From an uncultured Actinomycetes bacterium (GTDB lineage: Bacteria > Actinomycetota > CALGFH01), in NCBI GenBank assembly GCA_937881255.1, contig CALGFH010000330.1, positions 1-8,405 on the forward strand: 8,405 nucleotides of DNA, written 5' to 3'. The notes below the pieces were generated by a model that was given only the letters and a program-made list of their open reading frames with translations, was not told the origin of the DNA and ran no database searches. Shown piece after piece: positions 1 through 5,191 of this stretch. Numbering within the stretch: position 1 is the stretch's first letter; each line of letters opens with the position of its first letter. The position numbers were made by a program, and so were the translations under genes.

Positions 1-1253
1 AGGTCGGTCTTGCGCAGCCTGCCCTCCCAGGCGGCCGCGGCCGTCTTGAGCAGCCGGTCGCCCGCCTGGTGGCCGTGCTCGTCGTTGTAGGCCTTGAAGT
101 GGTCGAGGTCGAGCAGGGCGACGCACACCGGCTGCCTGGACCGGGCCGACCTGGCCAGCTCGCGCGGGAGCTCCTCGTCCCAGGCCCGCCGGTTGGCCAC
201 CCCGGTGAGGCCGTCGGTGCGGGCCAGCCGGCCGACCTCCCGGTAGAGGGCGCCGATCCCCATGGCCAGCACCAGCGTGGCCGGGACGGTCCGCTCGGTC
301 AGGATCGGGTTGCCGGGCATGGGGGCGTAGCGCAGCACGAAGCTGCGGCCGCCGAAGGTGAACCGCTCCTCGCGCACGTCCGGTCCCTGGGCCCGGAAGC
401 CGGGCGGGGAGCTGGCGATCGGGCTGCCGCCGACCACCTCGTCGTGCAGCTCGACCCCGGTGGTCCGCTGTACGTCGGTGAGCGCGTCGGTGAGGAAGTC
501 GCCGGCCCGGAACTGCCCGCTGGCCCAGCCGAGGAAGCGGCTGCGCCGCTGGGCCGGGGTCGGGCGCTCGACGTCGTACACGGGCATGAACAGCTCGAAG
601 CCCACCGGCCGCTCCGCCGCCGGCAGGATCGCATCGCCGGGGAGCGTCGTCTGGTTGCTCACGGTGGTCTTCCCGGTCGCGCGGGCCTGCTCCAGGGAGG
701 CCAGGATGCCGGGGTTGGCCCGGGCGTCGGCCCCCAGGGGGTCGCTGAAGGGGAGCCGCGGATAGCTGTACAGGGTGACGTAGTAGACCGGCCGCCGGCC
801 GGGCGGCGTGATGATGAAGCCGGGCGTCCCGTCCTTCCGGGTCCGGGCCACGAACTCGTCCGTCTGGTCGTCGGTGACCACCGTGCGCCAGCCGATGCCC
901 TGGAGCCCCGGGTAGCGGTCGGTGAGGTCGAGGCTGCGGGCGAAGATGCTGAACTCCTGGCGGCTGACCGAGCCCGAGGCCAGCCAGAGGGAGCGGGCCG
1001 CCTGGAGGGCGTTCTCGTAGTTGGCCAGGGCACTCGAGATGGTGACCGTCCGCGAGGCCGCCGTGCGGTCGAGGCGCTCGTCGCGCTGGCGGGTCACGGT
1101 CGACTCCCAGGCCCTGGCCAGCAGCACCGACCCGATCACCCCGATCAGGACCACGGCCACGGCCGCGCCCCGGAGCGCGTCCGACCTGGTTCTCAGCACG
1201 CGGTCGGCCCGGTCGACCCGGGGCGACCGCCCGCGAACGCCGATGGCGGTCAT
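1..1253 (-). CDS. CHASE-domain diguanylate cyclase (GGDEF), C-terminus cut by window edge
   Basis: Membrane-bound enzyme predicted to make cyclic di-GMP from two GTP in response to an extracellular ligand. Read from ATG 1253, 417 codons are present before the left edge. A basic N-terminal tail is followed by a membrane segment at about residues 29-46. An extracellular CHASE domain covers about 75-300; its hallmark YPGLQGIGW is at 114-122. A short second hydrophobic segment lies at about 322-336, and the GGDEF domain starts at about 343 (TDGLTGVANRR at 346-356). D382, N390 and D399 in the DLDHFK-YND-GHQAGD block match the metal- and guanine-binding residues of known cyclases in identity and spacing. 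The GG(D/E)EF loop itself lies outside the window, so activity cannot be confirmed. ATG 1253 has no good ribosome-binding site. An in-frame GTG at 1283 would add ten residues and is not better supported. The gene is divergent from the small ORF at 1326. Confidence 0.93.
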   Translation of the reverse strand, partial: MTAIGVRGRSPRVDRADRVLRTRSDALRGAAVAVVLIGVIGSVLLARAWESTVTRQRDERLDRTAASRTVTISSALANYENALQAARSLWLASGSVSRQEFSIFARSLDLTDRYPGLQGIGWRTVVTDDQTDEFVARTRKDGTPGFIITPPGRRPVYYVTLYSYPRLPFSDPLGADARANPGILASLEQARATGKTTVSNQTTLPGDAILPAAERPVGFELFMPVYDVERPTPAQRRSRFLGWASGQFRAGDFLTDALTDVQRTTGVELHDEVVGGSPIASSPPGFRAQGPDVREERFTFGGRSFVLRYAPMPGNPILTERTVPATLVLAMGIGALYREVGRLARTDGLTGVANRRAWDEELPRELARSARSRQPVCVALLDLDHFKAYNDEHGHQAGDRLLKTAAAAWEGRLRKTD

Positions 1254-1263
1254 GGGTACGGTA

Positions 1264-1273
1264 TCGACCGGTC
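1264..1273. promoter_or_regulatory. Candidate operator: palindrome GACCGGTC upstream of the cyclase
   Basis: The perfect eight-base palindrome GACCGGTC (1266-1273) lies 13-20 bases upstream of the cyclase ATG. Read toward that gene it is GACCGGTCGA. The same ten bases, in the same orientation, precede the response-regulator gene at 1885-1894. The site is in the 72-base divergent intergenic region (1254-1325), which holds no other convincing signal. A regulatory role is inference only: such palindromes are common in GC-rich DNA. Confidence 0.2.
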
Positions 1274-1325
1274 TTATGGGCACTTGACCCGGCGGGCTCT
1301 AGGATGGAGGCCCCGGGAGCAAAGG

Positions 1326-1490
1326 ATGGGACCGATGGCATCGATGACCAAGCGGATCATGAAGTTCGTGCAGAGCCCCCAGGGCCAGCAGCTGATCCAG
1401 AAGGCCAAGGTCGAGGCGAGCAAGCCCGAGAACCGCCGCAAGCTGGAGGCCCTGCGCCGGCGCTACCTGGACAAGGGCCGGCGGCCCTAG
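1326..1490 (+). CDS. Small very basic hypothetical protein, 54 residues
   Basis: The ORF starts at ATG 1326 with GGGAG at 1315-1319, six bases away. In-frame ATGs at 1335 and 1344 are alternatives, and the start at 1335 could use AAGGA at 1322-1326. The product has 15 Lys/Arg against 4 Asp/Glu and no cysteine or membrane segment. Its middle, with the motif FVQSPQGQQLI (about residues 14-24), looks like an amphipathic helix and leads into an Arg-rich tail. From memory, small actinobacterial proteins of unknown function carry a similar SPQG-R/Q motif near the N-terminus followed by a basic helix, but I cannot verify homology. The composition would suit nucleic-acid, ribosome or membrane-surface binding; this is inference. 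It is divergent from the cyclase gene and converges on the response regulator, sharing its terminal CTAG. Coding is supported by the ribosome-binding site and a Lys/Glu content unlike the shadow frames. Confidence 0.72.
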   Translation: MGPMASMTKRIMKFVQSPQGQQLIQKAKVEASKPENRRKLEALRRRYLDKGRRP

Positions 1491-1870
1491 CTGGCCGCGC
1501 CCTGGTCCCGCAGGTGGCCCTTGACCTTGGAGACCAGGACGGCGGGATCGAACGGCTTGGTGACCCAGTCGTCGGCGCCGGCCGTGTAGGCCATGCTCCG
1601 GTCGGCCTCCATCGACTTGGCGGTCAGCATGATCACCGGGATCTGGTCGTCCGGCCGCTGGTCCCGTAGCCGCGAGCAGACCTCGTAGCCGTCCATGCGG
1701 GGCATCATCGTGTCCAGCAGGATCAGGCTGGGCCCCACGTCCAGGGCCATGTCGAGCGCGTCCTGGCCGTCGTTGGCCACGACCACGTCGAAGCCCTCGA
1801 GGCGCAGGTTGAGGGCCACGAAACGGACGATGTCGCGGTCGTCGTCGGCGATCAGGACGAGGTTGCCCAT
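1487..1870 (-). CDS. Stand-alone response-regulator receiver domain (CheY/DivK type)
   Basis: This 127-residue protein is a single receiver domain with no output domain. It is predicted to be phosphorylated by a histidine kinase and to act by protein contact in the cytoplasm. All family residues are visible: the acidic pocket at D9/D10 (IADDD), phospho-acceptor D53 in ILLDTMMPRMDGYE, T83 in MLTAKS, and K105 in VTKPFDP. ATG 1870 was chosen because the family's first beta strand (LVLIADDD) starts three residues later. The longer frame from 1972 adds an Arg/Gly-rich stretch and overlaps the upstream gene. No strong ribosome-binding site precedes ATG 1870. The gene lies 25 bases after the NYN nuclease stop on the same strand, suggesting co-transcription. 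No kinase is present in the window, so its partner is unknown. Its stop codon overlaps that of the convergent small ORF. Confidence 0.95.
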   Translation of the reverse strand: MGNLVLIADDDRDIVRFVALNLRLEGFDVVVANDGQDALDMALDVGPSLILLDTMMPRMDGYEVCSRLRDQRPDDQIPVIMLTAKSMEADRSMAYTAGADDWVTKPFDPAVLVSKVKGHLRDQGAAS

Positions 1871-1884
1871 ACAACCACAGGCGT

Positions 1885-1894
1885 TCGACCGGTC
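1885..1894. promoter_or_regulatory. Candidate operator: second copy of palindrome GACCGGTC, upstream of the receiver gene
   Basis: The palindrome GACCGGTC (1887-1894) lies 17-24 bases before the receiver ATG, inside the 25-base gap after the NYN gene stop. Read toward the gene it is GACCGGTCGA, identical to the cyclase upstream copy and at a similar distance from the start codon. I saw no third copy in the window. It could be a shared operator, an internal promoter element or chance. Confidence 0.2.
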
Positions 1895-1895
1895 C

Positions 1896-2342
1896 CTACC
1901 GATACGGGTCGGTTGCCAGGGTCTGGTCGATCCGCCGCCGGAACCGCGACGACGGCTCGACCAGGGCGCCAAGGTCGCGCACGCGCTCGGCCAGCCGCCG
2001 GTCCGAGGTGACCACCAGGAAGCCGGCCGGCTCCGGGTCGGCGGCGACCATGGCCACGATCTCGTGGTCGGCGGCGTCGCGGCCCCGCCGGGAGGCGAAG
2101 GCGACCTCGACCGCCCCGTGGCGCCCCGGTTCCAGGTCGGGCGGCCGGCGGTCGAACACCACGGTGACGTCCTCGCCGGTGGCCGCGGCGAACCGGTCCA
2201 GCTCCCCGACCAGCCGGTGCACGGCCCCGTCGCGGTCGTTCCACCACCGGTCGGGCCGCGACCCGATCAGGTTCATGCCGTCGACCAGCGCGCGCCGCCG
2301 CCCGCCCCCTGTGCCGCCCGTCACCTCCGGCTCGTGCCCCAT
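1896..2342 (-). CDS. NYN-domain (YacP/Rae1-like) PIN-fold ribonuclease
   Basis: Predicted metal-dependent endoribonuclease of the NYN superfamily, related to the YacP group whose Bacillus member Rae1 cuts mRNA on the ribosome. From ATG 2342 it has 148 residues, about the size of a single NYN domain. The first strand and catalytic motif ALVDGMN is at 18-24 (D21), followed by the characteristic RWW at 32-34. VVFDRRP is at 61-67. D89 and D92 in GRDAADHEIV and D114 in VVTSDRRLAERV supply the remaining acidic residues expected in a PIN-like active site. The RNA target cannot be deduced. The start is uncertain: GTG 2399 would add 19 residues but has no ribosome-binding site and would run through the divergent promoter region; ATG 2342 also has only a poor site. 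The domain itself needs only residues from about 15 onward. The receiver gene follows 25 bases downstream. Confidence 0.87.
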   Translation of the reverse strand: MGHEPEVTGGTGGGRRRALVDGMNLIGSRPDRWWNDRDGAVHRLVGELDRFAAATGEDVTVVFDRRPPDLEPGRHGAVEVAFASRRGRDAADHEIVAMVAADPEPAGFLVVTSDRRLAERVRDLGALVEPSSRFRRRIDQTLATDPYR

Positions 2343-2369
2343 GTCACTGCCCGCCCCGCTGGAATGCTG

Positions 2370-2399
2370 TTGGCTTTCCTTCCGGGCCGTGTCTATCAC
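2370..2399 (+). promoter_or_regulatory. Possible promoter of the metalloprotease gene
   Basis: In the 83-base divergent intergenic region, TTGGCT (2370-2375) and TATCAC (2394-2399) are separated by 18 bases. Each matches four of six consensus bases of a housekeeping sigma promoter. Transcription would start near 2406, just before the AGGGAG ribosome-binding site. I found no comparably placed pair for the divergent NYN gene on the minus strand. This is a sequence match only. Confidence 0.35.
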
Positions 2400-2413
2400 G
2401 AGGCCAGCGACGA

Positions 2414-2419
2414 AGGGAG
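2414..2419 (+). promoter_or_regulatory. Ribosome-binding site fixing the GTG start of the metalloprotease
   Basis: AGGGAG ends six bases before GTG 2426, an ideal spacing. It makes GTG the likely start and shows that no N-terminal signal sequence has been missed upstream. Confidence 0.75.
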
Positions 2420-2425
2420 CACCCT

Positions 2426-3520
2426 GTGGACGAGACCTTCTCCTACTGCTCGATGCCGCCGGTCGCGCCGCGGGAGCTCCCGGCCGGGATGGACCCGGCG
2501 CGGGTCGAGGCGATCGTGGTCAACGAGTCCAAGTGGGTCAACCACACCGTCCTGCACTACTACTTCTTCGACCGGGAGACCGACGGCGAGCACGTGTTCC
2601 TGGCCGACGGGACCCGCCAGTGGCGGCCCTGGACGACCGACAAGGCCCACCAGGACGTCGTCCGCAGCGCCTTCGACCACTGGAAGGCCCAGGGCATCGG
2701 GCTGGAGTTCGTCGAGGTGACCTCCAGGGACGAGGCCGAGATCCGGGTCGGGTTCATGGAGGGCGACGGCGCCTGGTCGTACCTGGGCCGCCAGATCCTC
2801 GACCGGGGCGCGAACGAGCGGACCATGAACTTCGGCTGGGACCTGCTCCGGACGCCGCGGGAGGCCGACACCGCCCTGCACGAGATCGGCCACACCCTCG
2901 GCCTGCCCCACGAGCACCAGAACCCCAACGCCGGCATCGTCTGGGACGAGGAGAAGGTCTACACCAGCCTGGGCGGCCCGCCCAACAACTGGCCGCGCTC
3001 CAAGACCCAGTGGAACATCCTGCGCAAGATCGAGCCGGACACCGTGCAGGGCTCCAACTGGGACCCCGACTCGATCATGCACTACCCGTTCCAGGCCGGG
3101 CTTATCTTAGAACCGGAGCGCTTCCGAACCCAGCCGCTGCGACCGGCCGGCGGGCTGTCGGCCCGTGACCTGTCCTGGGTCAGGGCCTTCTATCCCGGCG
3201 AGGAGGAGCAGGAGCTGCCCGAGCTGCTCCCGTTCCAGTCCCGCGAGCTGGCCATCCTGCCCGGCCAGCAGCGCGACTTCGTGCTCCGCCCGACCGCCAC
3301 CCGCCAGTACACGCTCCAGACCTTCGGGGCCTCGGACACCGTCATGGTGCTGTTCGAGCGGGCCGAGGGGGAGCTGCGCTACCAGGCCGGCGACGACGAC
3401 AGCGGCGAGGACCGCAACGCCACCCTCCAGCTCAAGCTCTTCCAGGGCCGCGAGTACGTCCTGCGGGTCCGCCTCTACTTCAGCCAGGGCTCGGGCGAGA
3501 CGGCTGTCATGATGTGGTGA
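2426..3520 (+). CDS. Astacin-like (M12A family) zinc metalloprotease with C-terminal PPC-like domain
   Basis: Predicted zinc endopeptidase of 364 residues. The metzincin signature HEIGHTLGLPHEHQNP starts at residue 152: H152, H156 and H162 bind zinc and E153 is the catalytic base. The Met-turn SIMHY at 216-220 supplies M218 and the astacin-type Y220. WSYLG (117-121) and TMNFGW (133-138) before the zinc site are also typical of bacterial and fungal members. The catalytic domain ends near SARDLSWVRAFYPG (about 248-261). Residues about 268-364 form a beta-rich region with a DDDSGEDRN turn and a G-REYVLRVR strand, resembling a bacterial pre-peptidase C-terminal domain. The N-terminus (MDETFSYCSM) is polar, so no signal peptide or propeptide is evident. 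There is one cysteine near the N-terminus (C8), so the disulfides of animal astacins are absent. GTG 2426 has a good ribosome-binding site. The LuxR-type regulator gene follows 15 bases after the stop. Residue 228 is a TTA codon. The substrate is unknown. Confidence 0.93.
   Translation: MDETFSYCSMPPVAPRELPAGMDPARVEAIVVNESKWVNHTVLHYYFFDRETDGEHVFLADGTRQWRPWTTDKAHQDVVRSAFDHWKAQGIGLEFVEVTSRDEAEIRVGFMEGDGAWSYLGRQILDRGANERTMNFGWDLLRTPREADTALHEIGHTLGLPHEHQNPNAGIVWDEEKVYTSLGGPPNNWPRSKTQWNILRKIEPDTVQGSNWDPDSIMHYPFQAGLILEPERFRTQPLRPAGGLSARDLSWVRAFYPGEEEQELPELLPFQSRELAILPGQQRDFVLRPTATRQYTLQTFGASDTVMVLFERAEGELRYQAGDDDSGEDRNATLQLKLFQGREYVLRVRLYFSQGSGETAVMMW
3107..3109 (+). other. Rare TTA leucine codon within the metalloprotease
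   Basis: Codon 228 of the protease is TTA, within a short run of lower-GC codons (CTT ATC TTA GAA). I found no other in-frame TTA in any gene of the window. In Streptomyces, TTA codons depend on the bldA tRNA and mark genes expressed late in development. Whether that applies here depends on the host. Confidence 0.6.
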
Positions 3521-3535
3521 GAAGCTCGACATGAG

Positions 3536-5080
3536 GTGGTGAACCGCCCCCTGGACGCCGACGACCTGGAGCAGGCGGTGACCACGGCCTACCTGGGCGG
3601 CCGGGTCGCCGAGGCCATGGCCGCCCTGCAGCGGGCCGAGCAGGCCTACGCCAGCGCGGGCGACCACCGGCGGGCCGCCCGCAGCGCCTTCTGGCTGGGC
3701 TTCATGCTGCTCGGCCGGGGCGAGCTGGCCCAGGGCAGCGGCTGGCTGGCCAGGGCCCGGCGGCTGCTCGAGCAGGAGCCGCCGGACTGCCCCGAGCAGG
3801 GCTACCTGCTGCTCCCGGCGGCCATCGAACAGCTCGACGCCGGGGACCACGCCGCCGCCCAGGCGACGGCGGCCCGGGCGGCCGGGATCGGGCGCCAGGC
3901 CGGCGAGGCCGACCTGGTGGCCCTTGGCCAGTTCCTCCAGGGGGCGGCCGCGGTGGCCGGGGGCGAGGTCGCGGCCGGTCTGGCCCTGCTCGACGAGGCC
4001 ATGGTGGCGGCCGTGGCCGGCGAGCTCACGCCCCCGGTCACGGGCACCATCTACTGCGGGGTGATCGAGGTCTGCCACCAGGTGGCGGAGCTGCGCCGGG
4101 CCCGGGAGTGGACCCAGGCGCTGACCAGCTGGTGCGACAGCCAGCCCGGCCTGGTCACCTTCACCGGCCAGTGCCTGGTCCACCGGGCCGAGATCCTGCG
4201 CCTGGGCGGGGCCTGGCCGGAGGCGGTCGAGGCGGCCCGCCGGGCCGCCGAGCGGCTGGCCGAGGCCGACGACGAGCTGGCCATCGGGGCGGCCAGCTAC
4301 CAGCAGGCCGAGGCCCACCGGGCCCTCGGCCAGCTCGAGGCGGCCGAGGCCGCCTACCAGCTGGCGAGCAGATGGGGCATGGAGCCGCAGCCCGGGCTGG
4401 CCCTGCTGCGGCTGGCCCAGGGGCGGACCGAGGCCGCCGCGGCGGCCATCCGCCGCGTGCTCACCGAGACCGGCGACCGGCTGGGCCGGGCCCGGCTGCT
4501 CCCGGCCGCGGTCGAGATCCTGCTCGCCACCGGCGACCTCGACGGCGCCCGGGAGGCCGCCGGCGAGCTGGCCGGGATCGCCGGCGACTACCGGACCCAG
4601 GCCCTGCGGGCGGCGGCCGACCACGCCCTGGGGGCGGTGTGCCTGGCCGAGGGTGACGCCGGCGCCGCCGTGACCGCCCTGCGCCGCGCCTGGCGGGCCT
4701 GGCGCGAGCTGGAGGCGCCCTACGAGGCGGCCCGGGCCCGGCTGCTGATCGGCCTGGCCTGCCGCGACCTGGGCGACGAGGACGCCGCGGCCATGGAGCT
4801 GGAGGCGGCCAGGACGGTGCTGGCCGGGCTCGGGGCCGGTCCCGAGCTGGACCGCCTCGACCGGCTGGCCGGGGCCGTCCCCGCGGCCGGCGGGCTGACC
4901 GGGCGCGAGCTGGAGGTGCTGCGCCTGGTGGCCGCCGGCGCGACCAACCATGCCATCGCCACCCGGCTGCACCTGGCCGACAAGACGGTCCACCGCCACG
5001 TCAGCAACATCTACGCCAAGCTCGGGGTCTCCTCCCGGGCCGGCGCCACCGCCTACGCCTACCAGCACCACCTGGTCTAG
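3536..5080 (+). CDS. TPR-type transcriptional regulator with C-terminal LuxR/GerE helix-turn-helix
   Basis: This 514-residue predicted cytoplasmic DNA-binding regulator consists of a long alpha-helical array of degenerate TPR-like repeats (about residues 5-445) and a LuxR/GerE helix-turn-helix (about 452-514). The latter reads LTGRELEVLRLVAAG, then NHAIATRLHLADKTVHRHV, then a NIYAKLGVSSRA ending. It has neither a receiver domain nor a P-loop ATPase (no GxxxxGK[ST] seen), so it is neither a classical response regulator nor a MalT-type protein; the helical array presumably binds a partner or ligand. A stretch at about 168-190 (IYCGVIEVCHQVAELRRAREW) resembles a block I recall from many actinobacterial LuxR-like regulators. 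GTG 3536 is the first possible start; GTG 3539 is adjacent, and neither has a clean ribosome-binding site. The short gap to the protease gene suggests coupled expression. A hairpin and then the flavoprotein gene follow. Targets are unknown; autoregulation or control of the neighbours is inference. Confidence 0.92.
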   Translation: MVNRPLDADDLEQAVTTAYLGGRVAEAMAALQRAEQAYASAGDHRRAARSAFWLGFMLLGRGELAQGSGWLARARRLLEQEPPDCPEQGYLLLPAAIEQLDAGDHAAAQATAARAAGIGRQAGEADLVALGQFLQGAAAVAGGEVAAGLALLDEAMVAAVAGELTPPVTGTIYCGVIEVCHQVAELRRAREWTQALTSWCDSQPGLVTFTGQCLVHRAEILRLGGAWPEAVEAARRAAERLAEADDELAIGAASYQQAEAHRALGQLEAAEAAYQLASRWGMEPQPGLALLRLAQGRTEAAAAAIRRVLTETGDRLGRARLLPAAVEILLATGDLDGAREAAGELAGIAGDYRTQALRAAADHALGAVCLAEGDAGAAVTALRRAWRAWRELEAPYEAARARLLIGLACRDLGDEDAAAMELEAARTVLAGLGAGPELDRLDRLAGAVPAAGGLTGRELEVLRLVAAGATNHAIATRLHLADKTVHRHVSNIYAKLGVSSRAGATAYAYQHHLV

Positions 5081-5085
5081 CGGCG

Positions 5086-5132
5086 GGGAGAAGTACCCAT
5101 GGCCGGCCGCGCCGGCGATGCGGGCTTCTCCC
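5086..5132 (+). terminator. Strong 47-base hairpin after the LuxR-type gene (terminator-like or regulatory)
   Basis: GGGAGAAG (5086-5093) pairs perfectly with CTTCTCCC (5125-5132). Inside, CCC (5096-5098) pairs with GGG (5122-5124), and GCCGG (5102-5106) pairs with CCGGC (5112-5116) around a five-base loop. It begins five bases after the regulator stop codon. No T-run follows, so it would be a U-less actinobacterial-type terminator, an RNA-processing or stability element, or a translational control structure. A competing pairing, GGCCGGC (5101-5107) with GCCGGCC (5136-5142), is also possible. The hairpin covers GGAG (5087-5090) and ATG 5099, an alternative in-frame start of the oxidoreductase. 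Confidence 0.5.
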
Positions 5133-5176
5133 GATGCCGGCCTGGCCGCCGCCGCCCTAGCCTCGGACCGACCCCG

Positions 5177-5185
5177 AGGAGGAGG
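5177..5185 (+). promoter_or_regulatory. Ribosome-binding site fixing the oxidoreductase start
   Basis: AGGAGGAGG ends six bases before ATG 5192. It is the strongest Shine-Dalgarno sequence in the window and favours ATG 5192 over the in-frame ATG 5099, whose own GGGGAG is buried in the hairpin. Confidence 0.75.
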
Positions 5186-5191
5186 ACGAGC

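Noticed and set aside
1277..1305. Promoter-like pairs in the cyclase/small-ORF gap (TTGACC 1284-1289, TGGGCA 1277-1282, TAGGAT 1300-1305)
   Set aside because: TTGACC is only ten bases from TAGGAT. TGGGCA has proper spacing but both boxes are weak and the leader would be very short. Not strong enough to list.
69..1325. Long plus-strand frame leading into the small basic protein
   Set aside because: This part is antisense to the CHASE-GGDEF gene and has shadow-type composition. Only the part from 1326 has a ribosome-binding site and plausible composition.
1871..1972. N-terminal extension of the receiver protein to ATG 1972
   Set aside because: It overlaps the NYN coding sequence, is Arg/Gly/Pro-rich and lies outside the receiver fold, which starts right after ATG 1870.
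2396..3082. Minus-strand frame of 228 codons over the protease
   Set aside because: It is a shadow of the metalloprotease, whose zinc-site motif lies in the plus frame.
1695..3168. Overlapping plus-strand frames crossing the receiver, NYN and protease start
   Set aside because: They run antisense through two well-supported genes and then out of frame over the protease; the compositions are Arg/Pro/Ser-rich.
5135..5163. Possible promoter before the oxidoreductase (TAGCCT 5158-5163)
   Set aside because: No acceptable -35 box lies 16-18 bases upstream.
5177..5190. GAG/GGA purine-rich short repeat as a functional tandem repeat
   Set aside because: It is explained by the strong Shine-Dalgarno sequence of the oxidoreductase.
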